Shown: positions 55,396 through 63,392 of the stretch, in pieces
How positions within the stretch are numbered: the first letter of the stretch is position 1
How the letters are laid out: each line of letters opens with the position of its first letter
Assembly: GCF_002760655.1 (NCBI RefSeq)
Contig: NZ_PDOC01000007.1
Coordinates: 1-64,000 of the forward strand
Direction of reading: 5' to 3'
DNA length: 64,000 nucleotides
From: Massilia eurypsychrophila
Lineage (GTDB): Bacteria; Pseudomonadota; Gammaproteobacteria; Burkholderiales; Burkholderiaceae_D
The notes under the pieces: model-generated
What the model was told of the DNA's origin: nothing
The model's input: only the letters and a program-made list of their open reading frames with translations
The model's database searches: none
Translations under genes and position numbers: made by a program

Positions 55396-56550
55396 TTACT
55401 TCTGCGCCGCCTTGATCATGTTACGGGCGATGACGATCTGCTGGATCTGCGAGGTGCCCTCGTAGATGCGGAACAGGCGCACGTCGCGGTAGAAGCGTTC
55501 GGCCGCGTATTCGGCAATGTAGCCGGCGCCGCCGTGGATCTGCACCGAACGGTCGGCCACGCGGCCGCACATCTCGGAGGCGAACAGCTTGCAGCACGAC
55601 GCTTCGGTCGAGACGTCGTTGCCGTTGTCGCGCATGCGGGCGGCGTCGAGCACCATGCTGCGCGCGGCGTAGATCTCGGCCTTGCTGTCGGCCAGCATCG
55701 CCTGGATCAGCTGGAATTCGGCGATCGGCTGGCCGAACTGCTGGCGCTCCATCGCGTAGCGCAGCGCGTCGTCCAGCATGCGTTCGGCGGCGCCGACGCA
55801 CACCGCGGCGATGTGCAGGCGGCCCTTGTCGAGCACTTTCATGGCCGTCTTGAAGCCGACGCCTTCCTTGCCGCCGATGACGTTCGCCGCCGGCACGCGG
55901 CAGTTTTCGAACACCACGTCGCAGGTGTGGGCGCCGCGCTGGCCCATCTTCTTGTCGATCTTGCCGAGCGAGAGGCCGGGTGTATCCTTCTCGACGATGA
56001 AGGCGGAGATGGCGCCGGCGCCGCGCTTGACCGGATCGGTGCGCGCCATCACGGTGAAGATGCTGGCCTCGGGCGCATTGGTGATGTAGCGCTTGGTGCC
56101 GTTGAGGATGTAGAAATCGCCGTCGCGCACGGCGCTGGTGCGCAGCGACGCCGCGTCCGAGCCCGAACCCGGTTCGGTCAGCGCGAAGGCGCCGATGATG
56201 TCGCCGGCGGCCAGCTTCGGCAGGTAGTACTCTTTCTGTTCCGCGGTGCCGTCGATGACGATGCCTTGCGAGCCGATGCCGTTGTTGGTGCCGATCAGCG
56301 AGCGAAAGGCCGGCGACGTGTGGGCGATCTCGAACGCAACCCGCACTTCCTCTTCCATCGTCAGCTGCAGGCCGCCGTACTGCTCCGGGATCGACAGGCC
56401 GAACAAACCCAGCTCGCGCATCTGCGCGACGATGGCGGGCGGTATCTCGTCGGTCTCGGCGACCAGCTGCTCGTTCGGCACCAGCACTTCGCGCACGAAG
56501 CGGGAAATGCTGTCGAGGAGGATGTTGAGGGTTTCTTCGTCACGGATCAT
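55396..56550 (-). CDS. Acyl-CoA dehydrogenase
   Basis: 384 aa, a standard ACAD length. FAD-binding motifs AFALTEPGSGSDAASLRTSA and GTKRYITNAPEASIFTVMART; a QRGAHTCDVVFENCRVPA region; C-terminal RIYEGTSQIQQIVIARNMI where the Glu of YEGTSQ is the catalytic base of the common ACAD type. Oxidises an acyl-CoA to the 2-enoyl-CoA with FAD, passing electrons to ETF. Second structural gene of the acid-catabolism set. Confidence 0.92.
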   Translation of the reverse strand: MIRDEETLNILLDSISRFVREVLVPNEQLVAETDEIPPAIVAQMRELGLFGLSIPEQYGGLQLTMEEEVRVAFEIAHTSPAFRSLIGTNNGIGSQGIVIDGTAEQKEYYLPKLAAGDIIGAFALTEPGSGSDAASLRTSAVRDGDFYILNGTKRYITNAPEASIFTVMARTDPVKRGAGAISAFIVEKDTPGLSLGKIDKKMGQRGAHTCDVVFENCRVPAANVIGGKEGVGFKTAMKVLDKGRLHIAAVCVGAAERMLDDALRYAMERQQFGQPIAEFQLIQAMLADSKAEIYAARSMVLDAARMRDNGNDVSTEASCCKLFASEMCGRVADRSVQIHGGAGYIAEYAAERFYRDVRLFRIYEGTSQIQQIVIARNMIKAAQK

Positions 56551-56562
56551 GTGTCGTTCGCG

Positions 56563-57363
56563 CTAGCCGCGTCCAAGGTTGGTTTCAATGTTTTTGACCA
56601 GCTGCACCAGGCGGGGACCGAGGTCGCCGACCAGCTTTTCACGCGACAGCAAGTAGGCCGGGCCGCCGCAGTTAAACGCCATCAGCTGCTCGCCGTCGGC
56701 GCCGAAGGTCGGCACGCCGACCGCGTGCACGTCGTTCTGCCACTCGCCGGCGGCGATGCAAAAGCCGAGGTCCTGATAATCCTTGAAGCCCTGCTCGATG
56801 CCGGCCTTGATCGCCGGCCAGCGCTCGCCTTCGTGCTGGCGCACATGGTCGAGCAGGTAGTCGCGCTCGGCCTGCGGCAGCACGCACAGCAGCGCCTTGC
56901 CCATCGCCGTGGTGCCGATCGGGATGCGCGAGCCGACGTCGAGCCGCAAGGTGACGTTGGCGCTGCTGCGGCACGTTTCGATGTAGACCATGCTGAGGCG
57001 GTCGCGCGTGCCGAGCGACACCGACGCCTGCGCGTATTCGGCCAGCTCCTGCATCGGCGCGCGCGCCATCTTGCGCACGTCGTAGTTCGACAGCATGCGG
57101 TAGCCAAGCGCCAGCACGCCGGCGCCGAGCTGGTATTTGCCCTGCTGTTCGGAGTAGGCCAGGTAGCCCAGCTTGGTCAGGGTATAGGTCAGGCGCGAGA
57201 TGGTCGGCTTCGGGATGGCGGTGCGGCGAGCCAGTTCGGCGTTGGCGAGGAACTGCTCGCCGGGGCGAAAGCAGCGCAGCACTTCGAGGCCGCGGGCGAG
57301 CGCGTTGACGAACTGCCGGTCCTTGCTGTCGTCGTCGCCAAACACTTCGATTTCCGCGTCCAT
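56563..57363 (-). CDS. IclR-family transcriptional regulator
   Basis: About 266 aa from the ATG at 57363 (MDAEIEVFGDDDSKDRQFVNALARGLEVLRCF), which has an AGG-containing site; the frame open to 57474 begins inside a REP element (MSDLTP) and is rejected. HTH: NAELARRTAIPKPTISRLTYTLTKLGYL. The C-terminal ligand domain includes GSRIPIGTTAMGKALLCVLP and GFCIAAGEWQNDVHAVGVP. IclR proteins commonly control catabolism of aromatic or other carboxylic acids; it lies just upstream of the acyl-CoA genes on the same strand. Confidence 0.92.
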   Translation of the reverse strand: MDAEIEVFGDDDSKDRQFVNALARGLEVLRCFRPGEQFLANAELARRTAIPKPTISRLTYTLTKLGYLAYSEQQGKYQLGAGVLALGYRMLSNYDVRKMARAPMQELAEYAQASVSLGTRDRLSMVYIETCRSSANVTLRLDVGSRIPIGTTAMGKALLCVLPQAERDYLLDHVRQHEGERWPAIKAGIEQGFKDYQDLGFCIAAGEWQNDVHAVGVPTFGADGEQLMAFNCGGPAYLLSREKLVGDLGPRLVQLVKNIETNLGRG

Positions 57364-57455
57364 CGCCTGCCCATGCTCATATAATCGGTTCAGTTTGCCG
57401 CGCAGCGGCCCGCGTGTCAACTGTTTTTCGAAACGGCAGTTTGCACAGCGAAACA

Positions 57456-57484
57456 CTGGTGTCAGGTCTGACAATCGGACATTT
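57456..57484 (-). repeat. REP element (fossil copy side)
   Basis: CTGGTGTCAGG then TCTGACAATCGGACATTT; one mismatch to the intact REP (AATCGG for ATTCGG). It carries the stop codon of the decayed transposase 3' end (57462-57464). Confidence 0.85.
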
Positions 57485-57562
57485 CCCTGTCAGCAGGCGT
57501 GAGAATGGCGCGTTGGGCAGCCTGCTAGCACCGCACCACGCGACTGACTGTCTTGTACAGCG
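57462..57562 (-). pseudogene. Decayed 3' end of a REP-associated tyrosine transposase
   Basis: Read on the minus strand it gives LYKTVSRVVRC, a stop, then QAAQRAILTPADREMSDCQT and TGA. The intact transposase ends HYKTVSRAVRSYEIAQSAILRPSTSKMYDRQT. The two stretches are offset by 112 bp, so this is a tandem partial copy (or the stump of an older neighbour) that has gained an internal TAG. Nothing upstream of the HTH-encoding part remains. Confidence 0.75.
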
Positions 57563-57567
57563 ACACA

Positions 57568-57597
57568 CTGGTGTCAGGTCTGACGATCGTACATTTT
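57568..57597 (-). repeat. REP element overlapping the transposase stop codon
   Basis: CTGGTGTCAGG then TCTGACGATCGTACATTTT. Variant positions are G for T after TGAC and T for G in GTAC. The minus strand reads ATG TAC GAT CGT CAG ACC TGA, the last six codons and stop of the transposase. Confidence 0.85.
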
Positions 57598-58464
57598 GCT
57601 GGTTGAAGGCCGGAGAATGGCGCTTTGTGCGATCTCGTAGCTGCGCACAGCGCGACTTACTGTCTTGTAGTGCACCGAGAAATGCGCAGCAATCTCTGCC
57701 ATTGTGAAGCGGCCGTGAATATACGCGCGCGCCATCGCCACCTGGCGGTTGGCCTTGCCGACGTCATACTCGTGAAGTTCGGGCAAGAGCAACATTTTTT
57801 GGGAGCGCGAGATTTCCGCACCCGACGGCACGTTTTTTGCAGCGCTGATTTGCTTCAAAAACTTGTCGTCACCCAGAAACAGCTGGTTGCGAAGGTTGGT
57901 CATTGGAGTTTTGACGCCGCGCCCGGCGGCGACGAACGCGCGGTACGAGTGGACTGCAACGTCGCGCTCGACCCCAAACTGGCTCAGGAGCCAGTCAGTT
58001 TCGAGCCATGCGGGTGGCGGCACATCGCTGCACGTCATACTGTAGCTGCTCCAGGCCCACGCCTCTGGCCCGCTGACCATTCCTGCGCGAACTGGATTGA
58101 GCACGACATAGCGGCTCAATGCCAGGAGATAGCTTTGCCGCTGCACCAGGATTGCGTGATAGCGTCCCTGAAACAGGTGTCCGACTGTCGCGTTCCGGAA
58201 GTTGAATCGTCTTGTATATTCGCCGTTCAGCTGCCGCATCCCGCGCGTCAGCGTTGCGGCGACAGTCTCGGCGATCATATGGTAGTGATTGCCCATCTGG
58301 CAGAACGCGTGGATCCTCCAATGGAATCTGCCGCAGACGGAAGCGAGGATCTGCTGCCATGCGTAGCGGTCGCCATCATTCAAAAAGATTGGCTCCCGGC
58401 GGTCGCCTCGCGACGTAATGTGATAGATGGCGCCGGCAAATTCAATACGAAGTGGTCTGCCCAT
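57574..58464 (-). CDS. REP-associated tyrosine transposase (RAYT) with C-terminal HTH
   Basis: About 296 aa from MGRPLRIEFAGAIYHITSRG (ATG at 58464); the frame extends 13 codons upstream but MGRPLRIEF is the usual family start. IS200/IS605-like Y1 domain: the HUH-type motif NHYHMI (His60, His62), probable catalytic Tyr83 in GEYTRRFN, then GHLFQGRYHAILV and YVVLNPVRAGMV. The extra C-terminal part carries a helix-turn-helix (MAEIAAHFSVHYKTVSRAVRS). RAYTs are single-copy domesticated transposases thought to spread REP elements. REP copies flank the gene on both sides and one forms its 3' end. Confidence 0.93.
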   Translation of the reverse strand: MGRPLRIEFAGAIYHITSRGDRREPIFLNDGDRYAWQQILASVCGRFHWRIHAFCQMGNHYHMIAETVAATLTRGMRQLNGEYTRRFNFRNATVGHLFQGRYHAILVQRQSYLLALSRYVVLNPVRAGMVSGPEAWAWSSYSMTCSDVPPPAWLETDWLLSQFGVERDVAVHSYRAFVAAGRGVKTPMTNLRNQLFLGDDKFLKQISAAKNVPSGAEISRSQKMLLLPELHEYDVGKANRQVAMARAYIHGRFTMAEIAAHFSVHYKTVSRAVRSYEIAQSAILRPSTSKMYDRQT

Positions 58465-58541
58465 AATTGATACGCGGTTAGTTGTGGCACCATTCGACCC
58501 CACGGCTACCGATCAGTTCAAAATCTCATCGTGGCGATCTG

Positions 58542-58577
58542 TCCGGGGTCGTGTCCGCTATCAGGCCACACCCCGGA
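58542..58577. repeat. Imperfect palindrome upstream of the transposase
   Basis: TCCGGGGT (58542-58549) faces ACCCCGGA (58570-58577). Not related to the REP core. It lies in the 350-bp intergenic region between the transposase and fdhD, which otherwise holds only REP copies. Confidence 0.5.
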
Positions 58578-58628
58578 TTCTGCCGAGCGCGTCCGAGGTG
58601 TCTCAGTGCAAGGGCCGGATGTTGCTAC

Positions 58629-58749
58629 GGCAAACGATGGTGTCAGGTCTGACATTCGGACATTTCTAGGGAAAACGGCAAACGATGGTGTCAGGTCTGA
58701 CATTCGGACATTTCTAGGAGAAAATGTCCGAATGTCAGACCTGACACCA
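58629..58749. repeat. REP cluster: two direct copies and one inverted copy
   Basis: Copies at 58639-58670 and 58687-58718 are direct, 48 bp apart, and share flanking CGGCAAACGAT and CTAGG. The third at 58721-58749 is inverted and pairs with the second copy to form a long hairpin. Each copy contains TGTCAGGTCTGACA followed by TTCGGACATTT. Located 165-285 bp before the transposase start and just before fdhD. Confidence 0.92.
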
Positions 58750-58816
58750 GAACTTGAGGTGCTCTGCGAAATGGGCGAAGGTTGCGGACCCGTACGCGCT
58801 GGATCGGTATGGCACA

Positions 58817-59674
58817 ATGCCGATCATGATGCCTATTTCCCCACTTCGCCCGCAGCTTTCCGAGGCAAGCGCCCCCCTGACGCACGACGTCGAAGTCATC
58901 GACGAACGCGGACGCCGCTCGGTCATTGCCATCCCGGCCGAGCGGCCGTTGACGGTGTACGTCGACAAGCGCGAGCTGGTCACCCTGATGACGCTCGGCG
59001 GCGCGCCCGAGGCCCTGATCCTGGGCTACCTGCGCAACCAGCGGCTGGTCAAGTCGATCGCCGAGATCGAATCGGTGCAGGTCGACTGGTCGGTCGATTC
59101 GGTGGCGGTAGTGACCCGCAACGGCATCGCCGATGTCGAGGAGCGCACCTCGAAGAAGGTCGTCACCACCGGCTGCGGCCAGGGCTCGGTGTTCGGCGGC
59201 CTGATGGACGAGATCGACCAGATCGCGCTGCCGCCAGAGGCGCGCCTGCGCCAGTCGGTGGTCTACAAGATCGTCGACATCATCCGCACGCAACATTCAA
59301 TCTACAAGCAGGCCGGCTCGGTGCACGGCTGCGCGCTGTTTACCAGCCAGGGCGAGCTGCTGTACTTCTTTGAGGACGTCGGCCGCCACAACGCCGTCGA
59401 TGCGATTGCCGGCCGCATGTGGCTCGACGACGTCGCCGGCGGCGACAAGGTGTTCTATACCACCGGGCGCCTGACGTCGGAGATGGTGATGAAGGGCGCG
59501 CAGATGGGCATCCCGTTCCTGCTGTCGCGCTCGGGCACCACGCAGATGGGGCACATGGTGGCCGAACGGGTCGGCATGTCGCTGCTGTCGCGCTGCTCCG
59601 GCAAGCACTTCCTGCTGCTCACTGGCCATGAGCGGCTCGAGTTCGAGCCGCAGCTGCTGGCCGCCGCCGGGTAG
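58817..59674 (+). CDS. fdhD: Formate dehydrogenase accessory sulfurtransferase
   Basis: About 285 aa from MPIMMPISPLRP; the ATG at 58826 is an alternative, and the frame open to 58754 runs close to the REP cluster. FdhD motifs: ERPLTVYVDKRELVTLMTLGGAPEALILGYL, VHGCALFTSQGELLYFFEDVGRHNAVDAIAG, VFYTTGRLTSEMVMKGAQMGIPFLLSRSGTT. FdhD passes sulfur from IscS to the molybdenum cofactor of formate dehydrogenase. The usual CxxC region reads TTGCGQGSVFG, so only the first Cys is present. No formate dehydrogenase gene is in the window. Confidence 0.92.
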   Translation: MPIMMPISPLRPQLSEASAPLTHDVEVIDERGRRSVIAIPAERPLTVYVDKRELVTLMTLGGAPEALILGYLRNQRLVKSIAEIESVQVDWSVDSVAVVTRNGIADVEERTSKKVVTTGCGQGSVFGGLMDEIDQIALPPEARLRQSVVYKIVDIIRTQHSIYKQAGSVHGCALFTSQGELLYFFEDVGRHNAVDAIAGRMWLDDVAGGDKVFYTTGRLTSEMVMKGAQMGIPFLLSRSGTTQMGHMVAERVGMSLLSRCSGKHFLLLTGHERLEFEPQLLAAAG

Positions 59675-59732
59675 CGTACCGGCGGCGCGCGCGGTAAGAT
59701 GGGCGATTCTGGACATCACCGCAAGGACACTC

Positions 59733-60407
59733 GTGAACGTACTTATCTTTGGCGCCACCGGCATGGTGGGGCAGGGCGCGCTGCGCGAAAGCCTGGCCGC
59801 CGCCGATGTGGAGAAGGTGCTGACGGTCGGGCGCACGCCGACCGGCCTGCAGCACGCCAAGCTGCAGGAGCTGGTGCACGCCGAGATGTGGGACTACAGT
59901 GGCGTAGAAGCTGAGCTGACCGGCTACGACGCCTGCTTCTTCTGCATCGGCGTCACCTCGTCGGGCATGACCGAGCAGGCCTACACCCACCTGACGTACG
60001 ACCTGACGCTGGCGGTGGCAACCACGCTGGCGCGGCTCAATCCGCAGATGGTGTTCGTGTACGTGTCGGGCGTGGGCGCCGACAGCAGCGAGACGAGCCG
60101 CGTGATGTGGCAGCGGGTGCGCGGCAAGACCGAGAACGCGCTGCTCAAGCTGCCCTTCCGGGGCGTGTACATCTTCCGGCCCGGGATGATCGAGCCGGTC
60201 GGCGTGAAGTCGAAGACGACCGCCTACCGCTGGTTCTATAACCTGGCCAAGCCGATCATGCCGCTGATGCGCAAAATGCTGCCGGAGCAGATCCTCAGCA
60301 CGCCGCAGGTCGGCCAGGCGATGCTGGCGTTGGTGCGCAACGGCGCACAGAAGCGCGTGCTCGAGAGCCCCGACATCTACGCGCTGAGCCGCCGCGCGGC
60401 AAAGTAG
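59733..60407 (+). CDS. NAD(P)-binding Rossmann-fold protein (NmrA/epimerase-like)
   Basis: About 224 aa from the GTG at 59733 (VNVLIFGATGMVGQGALRESL), which has AAGGA six bases upstream; a longer frame starts inside fdhD. The Gly-rich FGATGMVGQ loop binds NAD(P). CFFCIGVTSSGMTEQAYTHLTYDLTLAVATTLARLNP and VYVSGVGADSSETSRVMWQRVRGKTENAL fit the YbjT/NmrA-like short-chain group. No substrate can be named. Starts about 58 bp after fdhD, same strand. Confidence 0.8.
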   Translation: MNVLIFGATGMVGQGALRESLAAADVEKVLTVGRTPTGLQHAKLQELVHAEMWDYSGVEAELTGYDACFFCIGVTSSGMTEQAYTHLTYDLTLAVATTLARLNPQMVFVYVSGVGADSSETSRVMWQRVRGKTENALLKLPFRGVYIFRPGMIEPVGVKSKTTAYRWFYNLAKPIMPLMRKMLPEQILSTPQVGQAMLALVRNGAQKRVLESPDIYALSRRAAK

Positions 60408-60419
60408 GCGCGCGCCGGT

Positions 60420-61106
60420 TTACCGCTTCGCCGTCAGGTACTGCAGCGCCGCTTCGGCCGCCGGCGCCGACGATGCCGGATTCTGTCCGGTGATCAGGTT
60501 GCCGTCGGTGACGACGTACGGCGCCCAGTCGTCGCCCTTGCTGTAGGCGCCGCCATGCGCCTTGAGCATATCCTCGACCAGGAAAGGCACCACCTTCGTC
60601 AGCTGAACCGCTTCTTCCTCGGTGTTGGTAAAGCCGGTAACTTGCTTGCCGTTGACCAGCGGCGAACCGTCTGCCGCGCGCGCGTTCTTGAAGACGCCCG
60701 GCGCGTGGCACACCGCCGTCACCAGTTTTCCGGCCGCGTGCATCGATTCGATCAGTGCGATCGAGTCCTTGTCCTCGGCCAGGTCCCATAGAGGACCATG
60801 CCCGCCCGGGTAAAACACCGTGTCGAAATCCTTGCCGGCCACGGTGCTGAGCGCAACCGTATTGGCCAGCGCCTGCTGCGCTGCCGGGTCGTCCTTGAAG
60901 CGGCGGGTGGCGTCGGTCTGCGAATCGGGCTCGTCGCTTTTCGGATCGAGCGGCGGCTGGCCGCCTTTGGGCGAAGCCAGCGTGACGGTGGCGCCCGCAT
61001 CCTTGAAGATGTAATAGGGCGCGGCGAATTCTTCCAGCCAGAAGCCGGTCTTGTTGCCGGTGTTGCCGAGGCGGTCGTGCGAGGTCAGTACCATCAGGAT
61101 GTTCAT
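60420..61106 (-). CDS. DJ-1/PfpI family protein (Hsp31-like class I glutamine amidotransferase fold)
   Basis: 228 aa. MNILMVLTSHDRLGNTGNKTGFWLEEFAAPYY contains the conserved acidic residue of the family; VFYPGGHGPLWDLAED and the nucleophile elbow AVCHAPGVFKNA (Cys) complete the likely catalytic set. Hsp31-type members act as glyoxalase III or chaperones; which applies here is unknown. Convergent with the preceding gene, 12 bp apart. Confidence 0.87.
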   Translation of the reverse strand: MNILMVLTSHDRLGNTGNKTGFWLEEFAAPYYIFKDAGATVTLASPKGGQPPLDPKSDEPDSQTDATRRFKDDPAAQQALANTVALSTVAGKDFDTVFYPGGHGPLWDLAEDKDSIALIESMHAAGKLVTAVCHAPGVFKNARAADGSPLVNGKQVTGFTNTEEEAVQLTKVVPFLVEDMLKAHGGAYSKGDDWAPYVVTDGNLITGQNPASSAPAAEAALQYLTAKR

Positions 61107-61205
61107 TTTCTTCTCCAGGTGAATGCACGCAGCTTACGCCGATCGGGGCGAAACCTGCGCCGCGCTGGAATACCGCGGCGCCAACGAAGGCAGCCGCGCG
61201 CATGC

Positions 61206-62669
61206 CTACATCAAGATGACGTCGTACTGCTCCTGGTGATAGGCGCTCTCTACCTGCAGCGAAATGCGCTTGCCGATGAAGTCGCCCAGCATGGCCAGGT
61301 GCTGCGATTCTTCTTCGAGGAACAGGTCGACCACTTCCTGCGACGCCAGGATGCGGAACTCGCGCGGATTGAACTGCTTCGCCTCGCGCAGCAGTTCGCG
61401 CAGGATCTCGTAGCAGATCGTTCGGCTGGTCTTGACCTGGCCCTTGCCGGCGCAGGCCGGACATGGCTCGCACAGGATGTGGGCCAGCGATTCGCGGGTG
61501 CGCTTCCTCGTCATCTCCACCAGGCCGAGCGCCGAGAAACTGCTGACCGACACCTTGGTGCGGTCGCGCGACAAGGTCTTCTTCAACTCCTGCAGCACCG
61601 CATTGCGATGCTCGGCGTTGTCCATGTCGATGAAGTCGAGGATGATGATGCCGCCCAGGTTGCGCAGCCGCAGCTGGCGCGCGATCGCATGCGCCGCTTC
61701 CAGGTTGGTCTTGAAGATGGTGTCGGCAAAATTGCGCCCGCCGACGAAGCCGCCGGTGTTGACGTCGATGGTCGTCATCGCCTCGGTCTGGTCGACGATC
61801 AGGTAGCCGCCGGACTTGAGGTCGACGCGCCGGCCGAGCGCGCGCAGGATCTCTTCTTCGACGCCGTACAAATCAAACAGCGGGCGCTCGCCGGTGTAGT
61901 GCTGCAGCCGCGGCAGCTCGGTCGGCGTGTAGGCCTGGGCGAATTCGACCAGCTTGACGTAGTTCTCGCGCGAGTCGACCTGGATGCTAGCCGTCTCGTC
62001 GTGCACGAAGTCGCGCAGCACGCGCTGCGCCAGGTTCAGGTCCTGGTACAGCAGGCTGGTGGCGGGGCGGTTGCGGGCGCCGTGGACGATCGCCGCCCAC
62101 GTCTTGCGCAGGTAGTCGACGTCGGCCGCCAGGTCGGTGTCGGACGCTTCCTCGGCCATCGTGCGCACGATGTAGCCGCCTTTTTCGTCGGCCGGCAGCA
62201 GGCTTTGCAGCCGGCTGCGCAGCAGGTCGCGGTCCGATTCCTTTTCGATTTTCTGCGAGATGCCGATATGGCTGTCCTGCGGCAGGTACACCAGCATGCG
62301 CCCGGCGATCGAGATCTGCGTCGACAGGCGCGCGCCCTTGGTGCCGATCGGGTCCTTGATGACCTGCACCGTCAGCACCTGGCCGTCGAACAGGATTTTT
62401 TCGATCGCGGTCGGCGCCACCGCCGGGCCGTCGTGGGTGCGCGCTTCCCAGATGTCGGCCACGTGCAGGAAGGCGGCGCGCTCGAGGCCAATGTCGATGA
62501 AGGCGGACTGCATCCCCGGCAGCACGCGCACCACTTTGCCGAGGTAGACGTTGCCGGCCAGGCCGCGCGTGAGGGTGCGTTCGATGTGCAGTTCCTGCAC
62601 GGCGCCTTGCAGGATCAGCGCGACCCGCGTCTCCTGCGGTGTGATGTTGATGAGGATGTCTTCGTTCAT
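61206..62669 (-). CDS. rng: Ribonuclease G
   Basis: 487 aa, RNase G length (no RNase E C-terminal scaffold). Starts MNEDILINITPQETRVALILQGAVQEL with an embedded S1 domain (GNVYLGKVVRVLPGMQSAFIDIGLERAAFLHV). The catalytic DNase-I-like domain has IDVNTGGFVGGRNFADTIFKTNLEAA and IILDFIDM, whose Asp residues bind magnesium. The Zn-link CEPCPACAGKG lies near residue 405. Processes 16S rRNA 5' ends and some mRNAs. Last gene of the rsfS-rlmH-maf-rng order. Confidence 0.96.
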   Translation of the reverse strand: MNEDILINITPQETRVALILQGAVQELHIERTLTRGLAGNVYLGKVVRVLPGMQSAFIDIGLERAAFLHVADIWEARTHDGPAVAPTAIEKILFDGQVLTVQVIKDPIGTKGARLSTQISIAGRMLVYLPQDSHIGISQKIEKESDRDLLRSRLQSLLPADEKGGYIVRTMAEEASDTDLAADVDYLRKTWAAIVHGARNRPATSLLYQDLNLAQRVLRDFVHDETASIQVDSRENYVKLVEFAQAYTPTELPRLQHYTGERPLFDLYGVEEEILRALGRRVDLKSGGYLIVDQTEAMTTIDVNTGGFVGGRNFADTIFKTNLEAAHAIARQLRLRNLGGIIILDFIDMDNAEHRNAVLQELKKTLSRDRTKVSVSSFSALGLVEMTRKRTRESLAHILCEPCPACAGKGQVKTSRTICYEILRELLREAKQFNPREFRILASQEVVDLFLEEESQHLAMLGDFIGKRISLQVESAYHQEQYDVILM

Positions 62670-62751
62670 AGCTGCGATGATACACGCGCAGGCCCGCGGC
62701 GTGGGGCTGAACAGGACAGCATGCGGGCTATGCGGCCCGCATGAAGCCGCA

Positions 62752-63372
62752 CTACGCGAGCGGCACGCCGGCCTGGCGCAGCAGGCGCGCCGTTTCGTAC
62801 AGCGGCAGGCCCATGATGCCGGAGTGGCTGCCTTCGATATGCTCGATGAACAGCGCGGCGATGCCCTGGATGCCGTAGCCGCCGGCCTTGTCGTACGGTT
62901 CGGCGCTGGTGCAGTAGGCCTTGATGGTGGCCGCGCTGAGGGTGGCGAAGCGCACGTCGGACACCTGCGTGATCTGCTCGGCCATGTTGGTGTGGTGGAC
63001 CGCGACGGAAGTGAGGACCTGGTGGGTGCGGCCGGACAGGCGCTCTAGCATGCGCGCCGCTTCGTCCGGATTGGCTGGCTTGCCGAGGATCCCGCCGTCG
63101 ATGGTGACGGTGGTGTCGGCCGCCAGCACCGGGCGCGCCGGCATGCGGCGCCACAGCACGATGTTCCAGGCGAAGGCGGCTTTTTCGTTGGCGACGCGGG
63201 CGACGTAGTCGGCCGGCGCTTCGCCCGGATTGACCGATTCGGACACGTCCGGGCCGCGCGCGCTTTCGTTGCGAAGCATGAGTAATTCGAATTCGACGCC
63301 GATCTGGCGCAATAATTCTCGACGGCGGGGGCTCTTGGAGGCCAGGTAGATTTTTCGGTCGATCGGTTTCAT
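62752..63372 (-). CDS. maf: Maf-family nucleoside triphosphate pyrophosphatase
   Basis: About 206 aa from MKPIDRKIYLASKSPRRRELLRQIG (ATG at 63372); the longer frame to 63432 would overlap rlmH. Motifs: SKSPRRRELL (phosphate binding), ADTTVTIDGGILGKPANPDEAARML and YDKAGGYGIQGIAALFIEHIEGSHSGIMGLPLYE. Hydrolyses non-canonical or dTTP/UTP-type nucleotides to monophosphates. Standard neighbour of rlmH and rng. Confidence 0.94.
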   Translation of the reverse strand: MKPIDRKIYLASKSPRRRELLRQIGVEFELLMLRNESARGPDVSESVNPGEAPADYVARVANEKAAFAWNIVLWRRMPARPVLAADTTVTIDGGILGKPANPDEAARMLERLSGRTHQVLTSVAVHHTNMAEQITQVSDVRFATLSAATIKAYCTSAEPYDKAGGYGIQGIAALFIEHIEGSHSGIMGLPLYETARLLRQAGVPLA

Positions 63373-63392
63373 CAGCGGCGTTATCGGATTGG

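Noticed and set aside
58629-58718. Direct repeats about 48 bp apart, considered as a CRISPR array
   Set aside because: Only two direct copies, no constant-length unique spacers and no cas genes; the repeat is the REP element found at other sites.
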